Assembly: GCA_934358675.1 (NCBI GenBank)
Contig: CAKRKX010000098.1
Coordinates: 1-7,927 of the forward strand
Reading direction: 5' to 3'
DNA: 7,927 nt
DNA from: an uncultured Agathobacter sp.
Lineage (GTDB): Bacteria > Bacillota > Clostridia > Lachnospirales > Lachnospiraceae
The notes beneath the pieces were generated by a model that saw only the letters and a list, made by a program, of their open reading frames with translations, was not told the origin of the DNA and did no database searches. Shown piece by piece: positions 1 to 5,501 of this stretch. Every line of letters begins with the position of its first letter. The first letter of the stretch is position 1. The translations under genes and the position numbers were made by a program.

Positions 1-188
1 GCAAGAAGCACCTGTATCCAGAGAATCACTTCCTTCGACAGTACCCAGTTTTCGAATGTGCTGCTTAAGATCGTACGCATTCCACAAAACAACAATTCTA
101 TTGCAACGAGCGATCGGATCAACCGCATACAGCATTCCGAAAACGTATATTCCGTTGTGCCAATACTTTTACTTTCCTTCTCCCTCAT
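1..188 (-). CDS. Partial CDS (N-terminal 62 codons), probable transglutaminase-like membrane protein of the MoxR/DUF58 operon
   Basis: An open frame reads from an ATG at 188-186 to the window edge without a stop. The visible start is MREKESKSIGTTEY, followed by moderately hydrophobic stretches (roughly residues 21-40 and 54-62). The ATG overlaps the TGA stop of the DUF58 gene (ATGA, 185-188), and a GGAG at 200-197 lies 8 nt upstream, so the start is well supported. No catalytic domain is visible here. In many bacteria a MoxR ATPase and a DUF58 protein are followed by a multi-pass membrane protein with an extracytoplasmic transglutaminase-like Cys-His-Asp domain. Position and overlap fit that gene, but this identity is inferred from neighbours only. 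It could be another membrane protein of the same operon. Confidence 0.72.
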   Translation of the reverse strand, partial: MREKESKSIGTTEYTFSECCMRLIRSLVAIELLFCGMRTILSSTFENWVLSKEVILWIQVLL

Positions 189-1279
189 AATACAATCTCC
201 AGTTCTTCCGCAATCTCTTTCCACTTACGCCCACGTATCGCTGTCAGCTCGTGATCATTGAGCAAAAGCTTCATATCCACAATCTGAATGTGGAAAAGTG
301 CATGATCTTCACGATGTTTCTGTGTATATAACGGATAGAGCGCGGAAGGCGCTTTTCCAAGGCAATCCGCAAGATATTCACACACAAAAATATAGAAACT
401 TTCCTCATTATCCACACGGATTCTCACGATATCCCCACGTTCTCCACTGTACCACACCGCAAAATGTGGACAAGCCTCATCCATCAGTGTAAAAGAAATG
501 CTCATCATCGATTCCAGATAATGCTCCACTTCTTCCTGTGTCTGCGCCCCTGCCGCATACTGATCCAGCAATAAAATTACCGGACACGCGAGCTCCTGAC
601 TGTCCTGACGCACCAGAAGCTCCTCCGATTTGGCAGACAATTTCCAGTGAATACTCTGAATACGATCCCCCGCCTGAAATTCACGAATATCAAAAATCTC
701 ACTTCGATCATCACCCGGATGGAAATCATCGTACACATCCGCATCCCCGAAGAAATTACGCGTTCTCTCCGAAATACGGATTCCGACACTCGTCAGCTGC
801 GGAAGCACCTGAATCTGTGCGCTCCGCGCAACGCGTTTTGTCATGGAAAAAAGCCCCGTAAGATCATAGATCCGAATACCGCGAAGCTCAAACTCATAGT
901 TGCCCGCATAAGAAACCTGCACCGAATCCTCATATTCATTGTTTCCCGGATACACAGCCTCGCCCTGCTTCCATAACTTGTCCTTCGCACCAAAGAAACC
1001 ATTGCCACAGATCAGCTGATACTTCACGCGCGGACACACGATCCGGCTCTCATTGTTCACACGCAGTACAACCGGAACAACATCCCCCGCTTCCGCCACT
1101 GTCATCGGAGAGAATACCTCCGCACTGATCTTGCGTTTTCTCCATAGTAAAAAAAGAAATGCGAGCACCAAAAGAACTGCTTCGGCAAACCCAAGCAGTC
1201 CAATTGCTTCACTCGCATAAATAAGTGCAATGTAAAACGTGACCAGTGTCACGATTCCCCCAATAATAAAACTAACCAC
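185..1279 (-). CDS. DUF58 domain membrane protein
   Basis: 364 aa. Two hydrophobic segments at about residues 3-22 and 26-46 end in a basic stop (WRKRKI), giving a membrane anchor with most of the protein in the cytoplasm. The DUF58 signature is clear: IREFQAGD at 198-205, IHWKLSAK at 210-217 and LLVRQ at 221-225, followed by a VILLLDQ strand typical of the VWA-like fold of this family. DUF58 proteins nearly always sit beside MoxR AAA+ ATPases and are thought to act with them in assembly or activation of membrane or secreted complexes; the exact role is unknown. The start is GTG at 1279: the frame offers no ATG, GTG or TTG between the upstream in-frame stop and this codon. A GGAG at 1296-1293 lies 13 nt upstream, rather far, so translation probably depends on coupling to the MoxR gene, which it overlaps by 8 bp. 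Confidence 0.93.
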   Translation of the reverse strand: MVSFIIGGIVTLVTFYIALIYASEAIGLLGFAEAVLLVLAFLFLLWRKRKISAEVFSPMTVAEAGDVVPVVLRVNNESRIVCPRVKYQLICGNGFFGAKDKLWKQGEAVYPGNNEYEDSVQVSYAGNYEFELRGIRIYDLTGLFSMTKRVARSAQIQVLPQLTSVGIRISERTRNFFGDADVYDDFHPGDDRSEIFDIREFQAGDRIQSIHWKLSAKSEELLVRQDSQELACPVILLLDQYAAGAQTQEEVEHYLESMMSISFTLMDEACPHFAVWYSGERGDIVRIRVDNEESFYIFVCEYLADCLGKAPSALYPLYTQKHREDHALFHIQIVDMKLLLNDHELTAIRGRKWKEIAEELEIVL

Positions 1280-2237
1280 GATACTCTGACTTCTCCATAT
1301 ATGATGCCGGTTGCTTTGTCACAGAAACGATCTCCGAAAGAACCGTCTCCTCCGTCATATGTGTCACACGCGCCTTCGTGTTCAGTACGATCCTGTGCTT
1401 TGCGATATCTGTAAAAATATCCGCCACATCCTCAGGCATCACATAATTGCGTCCCTGTAAGAATGCCCATGCCTTCGCCATACGCACACTCGCGATCGTT
1501 CCACGCGGGCTGACACCGAGCTCGATATATGCATTGTCACGCGTTTTGCTCACAAGCGACACAATATACGTGTAGATTGCATCACTCATATATACGTCCT
1601 CAACCGACCGACACAACGCATCCAATTCCTGCGCATTGATCACCGGCTGCAATTCCACAACATTTGCCGAGCTACTCTTGCCTCGCGCGATCTCAACCTC
1701 GCTCTGCGCATCCGGATAGCCCATGCTCATGCAGATCATAAATCGATCGAGCTGCGACTCCGGGAGAAGCTGAGTTCCCGCACTGCCCTTCGGATTCTGT
1801 GTCGCCATCACGATAAACGGCTTCGGCACCTCACGACTCACACCGTCCACCGTCACCATACCTTCCTCCATAACCTCAAGAAGCGCCGACTGCGTCTTCG
1901 GTGAAGTTCGGTTGATTTCATCTGCCAGAAACAGATTGCACATGATCGTTCCCGGATAATACACAAAATCCCCTGTCTCCTTGCGGTACATGTTAAAACC
2001 TAAGATATCTGCCGGCAGCACATCCGGAGTGAACTGCACTCTGTGATTCTGCAGTCCCATTACCTTGGAAAAAGCGATCGCCAGCGTCGTCTTGCCTACG
2101 CCCGGCACATCCTCGATCAGAATGTGTCCGCCCGCAAGAATCGCCGCAAACGCTTTACGGATACAGTCATCCTTACCGGTTACGACACGCGCAACCTCAG
2201 CCATGACTGCTTTTGCCTTCTCATATTCTGCATCCAT
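1272..2237 (-). CDS. MoxR-family AAA+ ATPase
   Basis: 321 aa from the chosen start. AAA_3 features in order: Walker A PGVGKTT at 45-51 (Lys49), Walker B LADEINR with Asp106-Glu107, sensor 1 ATQNP with Asn148, the arginine-finger region LDRF at 163-166, and sensor 2 SPRG with Arg245, followed by a C-terminal helical lid. The length is usual for the family. MoxR ATPases are chaperone-like remodellers that work with VWA or DUF58 partners; here the DUF58 gene overlaps its 3' end. The frame opens 24 nt earlier at 2261, but that ATG has no ribosome binding site. The ATG at 2237 has a GGGGG at 2250-2246 with 8-nt spacing, so MDAEYEKAK is the preferred start. It is first gene of the minus-strand operon, with a candidate promoter at 2301-2273. 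Confidence 0.95.
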   Translation of the reverse strand: MDAEYEKAKAVMAEVARVVTGKDDCIRKAFAAILAGGHILIEDVPGVGKTTLAIAFSKVMGLQNHRVQFTPDVLPADILGFNMYRKETGDFVYYPGTIMCNLFLADEINRTSPKTQSALLEVMEEGMVTVDGVSREVPKPFIVMATQNPKGSAGTQLLPESQLDRFMICMSMGYPDAQSEVEIARGKSSSANVVELQPVINAQELDALCRSVEDVYMSDAIYTYIVSLVSKTRDNAYIELGVSPRGTIASVRMAKAWAFLQGRNYVMPEDVADIFTDIAKHRIVLNTKARVTHMTEETVLSEIVSVTKQPASYMEKSEYRG

Positions 2238-2245
2238 GAACATAA

Positions 2246-2250
2246 CCCCC
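2246..2250 (-). promoter_or_regulatory. Ribosome binding site deciding the MoxR start
   Basis: GGGGG on the minus strand, 8 nt upstream of the ATG at 2237. Three in-frame ATGs lie upstream (2261, 2252, 2243); the first two precede the site and the third is only 2 nt from it, so the 2237 start fits best. Confidence 0.6.
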
Positions 2251-2272
2251 ATATATTTCATTCGATGATTAC

Positions 2273-2301
2273 AGTATACGAAACTTGTAATTTTTAAGCA
2301 A
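2273..2301 (-). promoter_or_regulatory. Candidate sigma-A promoter for the moxR-DUF58 operon
   Basis: On the minus strand TTGCTT (2301-2296) and TATACT (2278-2273) are separated by exactly 17 nt. The -10 is good; the -35 keeps only TTG. Transcription would start near 2266, giving a leader of about 30 nt before the ATG at 2237. It lies downstream of the tRNA terminator, so the operon has its own start. Predicted by eye. Confidence 0.5.
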
Positions 2302-2373
2302 GTATTGTCTTGTCGTTATTTGTCTATAATTGTGGAATTTTTTGAAGAAACCAAAAGATGTGATTTTTGAATT

Positions 2374-2410
2374 AAAAAAACCCTCAACGAATCACCATGT
2401 TCGTCAAGAG
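2374..2410 (-). terminator. Rho-independent terminator of tRNA-Lys
   Basis: Minus-strand arms CTCTTGACGAA (2410-2400) and TTCGTTGAGGG (2391-2381) form an 11-bp stem with three G-U pairs and an 8-nt loop, followed directly by seven T (2380-2374). It starts about 40 nt past the tRNA 3' end and separates the tRNA unit from the moxR operon. No comparable T-run on the plus side, so it is one-directional. Confidence 0.85.
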
Positions 2411-2449
2411 TCCTTTTCTTGTATTTATCAAATACAATTTCTTCATTAG

Positions 2450-2522
2450 TGCGCGATCAGGGGTTCGAACCCTGGACACCCTGATTAAGAGTCAGGTGCT
2501 CTGCCAGCTGAGCTAATCGCGC
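2450..2522 (-). tRNA. tRNA-Lys (anticodon CUU)
   Basis: A 73-nt cloverleaf. Acceptor arms GCGCGAT and ATCGCGC pair over 7 bp with discriminator A at 2450. D-arm GCTC/GAGC with loop AGCTGGCA; anticodon stem CCTGA/TCAGG with loop CTCTTAA, giving anticodon CTT, which reads AAG; variable loop GTGTC; T-arm CAGGG/CCCTG with loop TTCGAAC. All arms pair fully. The 3' CCA is not encoded (the discriminator is followed by CTA), so it must be added by tRNA nucleotidyltransferase. It has its own promoter and terminator and appears to be a single-gene unit. Confidence 0.97.
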
Positions 2523-2542
2523 TCATTTTTGTTTTGTTTTTG

Positions 2543-2561
2543 TTGTCTTTCCTTAAGACAA
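2543..2561. repeat. Perfect 7-bp inverted repeat between tRNA-Lys and pepT
   Basis: TTGTCTT (2543-2549) and AAGACAA (2555-2561) are perfect inverted copies with a 5-bp spacer. The element covers the -35 region of the candidate pepT promoter and the first bases of the predicted pre-tRNA leader, where it could form a hairpin. It could be an operator or simply a leader structure. Confidence 0.45.
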
Positions 2562-2566
2562 GAGTT

Positions 2567-2629
2567 ATTATATAATAGGAATTGAAGAAATGCAAGCACT
2601 TTTTTTAATTTTTTTCAATTTTTTTAATT
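2567..2629 (-). promoter_or_regulatory. Candidate tRNA-Lys promoter with UP-element-like A-tracts
   Basis: Minus-strand TTGCAT (2595-2590) and a consensus TATAAT (2572-2567) are 17 nt apart, predicting a start near 2560 and a leader of about 38 nt. Upstream of the -35 are three 7-nt A-tracts (2600-2606, 2609-2615, 2619-2625) with 9-10 bp spacing, at about -40 to -65, where UP elements contact the RNA polymerase alpha subunits in strong stable-RNA promoters. The position and phasing are seen; the function is inferred. Confidence 0.6.
2571..2576 (+). promoter_or_regulatory. Candidate -10 element of the pepT promoter
   Basis: TATAAT on the plus strand within the palindrome ATTATATAAT (2567-2576), which also holds the tRNA -10 on the other strand. 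At 17-nt spacing the -35 would be TTTCCT (2548-2553), a poor match, so the promoter may be weak or activator dependent. The start would be near 2583, giving a U-rich leader of about 70 nt. Confidence 0.4.
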
Positions 2630-2640
2630 GCACATGCGAA

Positions 2641-2644
2641 AGGA
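2641..2644 (+). promoter_or_regulatory. Ribosome binding site deciding the pepT start
   Basis: AGGA within GAAAGGAAC, 8 nt before the ATG at 2653. The earlier in-frame ATG at 2590 has no such site and would add 21 residues encoded largely by the T-tracts, so 2653 is chosen. Confidence 0.75.
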
Positions 2645-2652
2645 ACAATTTT

Positions 2653-3864
2653 ATGGCAAAAGTACAGGATCGATTATTAAAATATGTCGCTTTTTGGACC
2701 ACATCGGACGAGTCCTCTTCCGTGATCCCAAGCAGCGAGCGTGAATTTGATTTGGGTAAAGAATTAAAACAGGAACTGGAGGAGCTTGGTCTCTCCCGCG
2801 TAACATTGACGGAACATTGCTATGTATACGGTCTGCTTCCTGCCACACCCGGCATGGAGGACCGCGAAGCGATCGGATTTATCGCGCACATGGATACCGC
2901 ACCGGATTACTCCGGAGAGAACGTCAAGCCGCAGATCATCGAAAACTATGACGGAGGCGATGTCCTTTTAAAAGGAAGTAACACCTATCTCAAGGTATCG
3001 GATTTTCCGACACTCAAAACACTTGCCGGCCGCACACTGATTACAACCGACGGAACAACACTGCTCGGCGCGGATGACAAGGCTGGCGTTGCGGAGATCA
3101 TGACGGCTATTGAGCAGCTGATTGCAGAGGGAACACCGCACGGAGACATCTGGGTTGGATTTACACCGGACGAAGAGATCGGTGCCGGTCCTGATTTCTT
3201 TGATCTTGATTATTTTAAGGCTGATTATGCTTATACCGTGGACGGCGCCTACGAAGGAGAAGTCGCATATGAGAACTTTAACGCGGCAAGTGCTGATTTC
3301 ACGATCCACGGTGTCAATGTTCATCCGGGCGAGGCAAAAGACATTATGGTTAATGCTGCACTTCTTGCAACCAAGATTGTTTCACAGCTCCCAAAAGCAG
3401 AGACACCGGCACACACCGAAGGCCGTGAAGGTTTTTACCACCTGACCGATATGAGCGGTGATGTAGCACAGGCGAAGTTATCCTTTATCGTTCGTGACCA
3501 CGACAAAGACACCTTTGAATCGCGTCTAAATCTGCTTCGCACGATTGAAGTCGAAATGAACCAGGAATATGGTGCAGGAACGGTTGAACTTACCATTACT
3601 CATTCCTATGAGAACATGCTCTCCGTGATCGAGCAGCATATGGATGTGATCGAGCGTGCACAGAATGCTATCCGCGAGGCAGGACTTGATCCGGTCTCCT
3701 ACCCGGTTCGCGGCGGCACAGACGGCGCAAGACTCTCCTTTATGGGACTGCCTTGTCCAAACCTCGGAACCGGCGGCTACGGATTCCACGGACCATACGA
3801 ACACATCTCCGTCGAGGGAATGGAGACCGCAGTTCGTATCATTAAATCGATTGCAACAGCATAA
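2653..3864 (+). CDS. pepT: Peptidase T (tripeptide aminopeptidase, M20 zinc peptidase)
   Basis: 403 aa, close to the usual 405-410 for PepT. It removes the N-terminal residue from tripeptides in the cytoplasm, late in peptide utilisation. The di-zinc ligands and catalytic residues are all present: HMD with His79 and Asp81, GADDKAG with Asp141, TPDEEIGAG with Glu174 (expected general base) and Glu175, YTVDG with Asp197, and HGPYEHIS with His384. RGGTDGARLS at 353-362 and the dimerisation-domain stretch VHPGEAKD near 223-230 are also PepT-like. There is no signal peptide. The start at 2653 gives MAKVQDRLLKY and a good ribosome binding site. The gene is monocistronic, divergent from tRNA-Lys, and ends at a strong terminator. 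Other M20 members are less likely because the match runs the whole length. Confidence 0.97.
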   Translation: MAKVQDRLLKYVAFWTTSDESSSVIPSSEREFDLGKELKQELEELGLSRVTLTEHCYVYGLLPATPGMEDREAIGFIAHMDTAPDYSGENVKPQIIENYDGGDVLLKGSNTYLKVSDFPTLKTLAGRTLITTDGTTLLGADDKAGVAEIMTAIEQLIAEGTPHGDIWVGFTPDEEIGAGPDFFDLDYFKADYAYTVDGAYEGEVAYENFNAASADFTIHGVNVHPGEAKDIMVNAALLATKIVSQLPKAETPAHTEGREGFYHLTDMSGDVAQAKLSFIVRDHDKDTFESRLNLLRTIEVEMNQEYGAGTVELTITHSYENMLSVIEQHMDVIERAQNAIREAGLDPVSYPVRGGTDGARLSFMGLPCPNLGTGGYGFHGPYEHISVEGMETAVRIIKSIATA

Positions 3865-3894
3865 TCTCATATTTATACAGTTTCTGTATATCAA

Positions 3895-3946
3895 AAATCC
3901 CGAAATCATACTTAAGATTGAAGTATGACTTCGGGATTTTATTTTT
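3895..3946. terminator. Bidirectional intrinsic terminator between pepT and the convergent membrane protein gene
   Basis: An outer 10-bp stem (AAATCCCGAA 3895-3904 with TTCGGGATTT 3930-3939), one A-C mismatch, and an inner 8-bp stem (TCATACTT 3906-3913 with AAGTATGA 3921-3928) close a 7-nt loop. On the plus strand it is followed by T-rich sequence (3937-3946), ending pepT. On the minus strand it runs into five T (3897-3893), ending the gene whose stop is at 3961. Confidence 0.88.
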
Positions 3947-3960
3947 ACACTGTAAGTTTC

Positions 3961-5382
3961 CTACTGCATATTTGCAAACAATGCTGCAATCTCATCCGGA
4001 CTCAACGTCTTGTTTGGGTCCGACAGATCCGGCATCAGCGGCTTCTCTTCCTCTGCAGGTTTCTCCTCCACAATCGGTTCCGGCTCTACAGGCTTCTCCT
4101 CTTCTTTCGGTGCATCATCCGACATATTTGCAAAAAGCGCTGCAATCTCATCCGGACTTAACGTCTTGTTCGGGTCCGACAAATCCGGCATGGCAGGTTT
4201 CTCTTCCTCTACCGGTTTATCCTCAACAACTTCCGGAGTCTGTTCAACTGTAATTGCCGGCTCCTTGACAGAATCCGCAGCCTTTGGCTCTTCTTTAACT
4301 TCTTCGGCCGGTGTATCGCCCGACATATTTGCAAACAATGCGGCGATCTCGTCCGGGCTCATCGTCTTATTCGGATCCGACAGATCCGGCATCGGTGGCT
4401 TCTCCTCCTCTACCGATTTATCTTCAGCAACTTCCGGAGTCTGCTCAACTGTAATTGCCGGCTCCTTAACAGGATCCACAGCCTTTGGTTCCTCAATCAC
4501 CGGTTCCGGCTCAATCGGTTTCTCTTCTACGATCGGCTTCTCCTCAGAAAGTTCCAGCTGAATTGTCGGTTCGTCCACAACTTCCTCAACTTCAGGAATA
4601 TCCAGATTCTCAATATCCGACAGGTTCTCTGTCTCAAATGACTCCTTTTCCACAACTTCCGGCTTGACATCCTCATGATGTATCACCTCCGGCTGAACCA
4701 CATTTGTCTGTGGCTGCGGCGCATACGCTGCTGCAACAACCGGCTGCTGGTAGCTCACCTTCTGAATCTGGTTAATTGCCTGATTCAGACGCAGCTCCAT
4801 GTCTTTCATCTGAATAACGAGATCCTGCATCTTTACCTGAATGCTCTGCTCATTCGCATCTTCCGTCTTCTTCTGCTCCGAAACGATCTCTTCCTTATAT
4901 GCTGTCAACAGCTTCGTAATATCGGCGATCGTATCGCTGCACTGCGTAAACTGCTCCATCACCTGATCATTGGAATTGATGAGCGCTTCCGTATTTTCAC
5001 GGCTTCGGTTGATGATCACCTTCGCAATACCCTTCTGCGCATTCACGATTTCCTCAGTCGGAACCTTCGACACTTTCTCAAGGTAGTTCAGCTTATCCTC
5101 AAACTCCTCGAAATATTTCTTTAACATCAGATATGATGCCTTTTCCGATTTGAAAACGCTGTCATACTGCTCCTCATTACGAGCGTCCTTCATTTCACGT
5201 AAGGTAAACAATCCGTTGATTACCACGTAAAGACATACAAGATCGATCGCAGCGAGTCCCACGATTCCGAGATACATATCCGGAAAATTGATCATTGCAT
5301 ACAATTCTGCACTCATAACGAAGGCAAATAAAAGCACCCCAAAAATTACCTGCATCCTTGCCTTTGAATCTTTGTTTTTCAT
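3961..5382 (-). CDS. Two-TM membrane protein with coiled coil and three C-terminal EIDALL-like motif repeats, function unknown
   Basis: 473 aa; not a family I recognise. A basic N-terminus (MKNKDSKAR) is followed by two hydrophobic segments at about 11-30 and 36-59 with a very short turn and a basic TLREMKDAR after them, so both ends should be cytoplasmic. Residues 60-210 are charged and helical, with likely coiled coil at about 78-105 and 165-208. Residues 210-330 are an acidic Pro/Glu/Val-rich, probably disordered linker. The tail holds three copies of a 23-residue block at 331-353, 398-420 and 450-472, with core DPNKTLSPDEIAALFANM; the last ends one residue before the stop. The core resembles the FliM/FliY N-terminal CheY-binding motif. 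The start is supported by AGGA (5394-5391) 8 nt upstream. It lies downstream of and co-directional with the hybrid kinase, with its own candidate promoter. A membrane-tethered docking scaffold is one inference; an envelope or division protein is another. Confidence 0.9.
   Translation of the reverse strand: MKNKDSKARMQVIFGVLLFAFVMSAELYAMINFPDMYLGIVGLAAIDLVCLYVVINGLFTLREMKDARNEEQYDSVFKSEKASYLMLKKYFEEFEDKLNYLEKVSKVPTEEIVNAQKGIAKVIINRSRENTEALINSNDQVMEQFTQCSDTIADITKLLTAYKEEIVSEQKKTEDANEQSIQVKMQDLVIQMKDMELRLNQAINQIQKVSYQQPVVAAAYAPQPQTNVVQPEVIHHEDVKPEVVEKESFETENLSDIENLDIPEVEEVVDEPTIQLELSEEKPIVEEKPIEPEPVIEEPKAVDPVKEPAITVEQTPEVAEDKSVEEEKPPMPDLSDPNKTMSPDEIAALFANMSGDTPAEEVKEEPKAADSVKEPAITVEQTPEVVEDKPVEEEKPAMPDLSDPNKTLSPDEIAALFANMSDDAPKEEEKPVEPEPIVEEKPAEEEKPLMPDLSDPNKTLSPDEIAALFANMQ
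3967..4494 (-). repeat. Tandem in-frame repeats encoding the three-copy motif tail
   Basis: Two adjacent 201-bp units (4494-4294 and 4293-4093; residues 297-363 and 364-430) encode closely similar 67-residue segments, from EEPKA through KEPAITVEQTPEV and EEEKP to the SPDEIAALFANM core. A third, diverged partial unit ends the gene with the core at 4035-3967. The 69-bp blocks encoding the core lie at 4392-4324, 4191-4123 and 4035-3967. They arose by internal duplication inside the gene; the repeats are coding, not a mobile or CRISPR element. Confidence 0.92.
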
Positions 5383-5420
5383 ATGACGCTTCCTTCCCCG
5401 TTTGCTCTAATTATTCTAAT

Positions 5421-5449
5421 ATTTTACCATATTCTACAAATTGCAACAA
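5421..5449 (-). promoter_or_regulatory. Candidate promoter for the repeat-tail membrane protein
   Basis: Minus-strand TTGTTG (5449-5444) and TAAAAT (5426-5421) with 17-nt spacing, and a TGG just before the -10, giving an extended -10 form. The start would be near 5414, a leader of about 30 nt. It suggests that the gene can be transcribed apart from the upstream kinase. Confidence 0.45.
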
Positions 5450-5465
5450 CAACTTGATATGGAAG

Positions 5466-5498
5466 AAAAAGGCGTGTAAATACAACTTCTAGTGCCTT
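5466..5498 (-). terminator. Weak candidate terminator after the hybrid kinase
   Basis: Minus-strand AAGGC (5498-5494) and GCCTT (5473-5469) form only a 5-bp stem with a 20-nt loop, followed by a short T-run (5470-5466 plus CTT). It begins 4 nt past the kinase stop. The stem is poor, so read-through into the next gene is plausible. Confidence 0.3.
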
Positions 5499-5501
5499 AC
5501 T

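Noticed and set aside
2238..2261. Longer MoxR start at 2261
   Set aside because: No ribosome binding site before 2261, whereas GGGGG lies 8 nt before the ATG at 2237.
2590..2652. Possible 21-residue N-terminal extension of PepT from the ATG at 2590
   Set aside because: No ribosome binding site at 2590; the extension is encoded by the T-tracts, while 2653 has AGGA at 8 nt and gives the family's usual length.
3967..4494. Repeats as a CRISPR array or mobile repeat
   Set aside because: The repeats are in frame inside a CDS, with a 201-bp unit, synonymous drift and no unique equal-length spacers.
4010..4561. Long plus-strand frame, Ser/Gly/Phe-rich (183 codons), with its own internal repeats
   Set aside because: It is antisense to the Pro/Glu/Asp-rich repeat tail; its repeats mirror those of the minus gene, there is no convincing ribosome binding site, and it overlaps a well-supported CDS.
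4675..5124. Plus-strand Leu/Arg-rich frame of 149 codons
   Set aside because: Antisense shadow of the coiled-coil part of the membrane protein gene; no ribosome binding site or recognisable domain.
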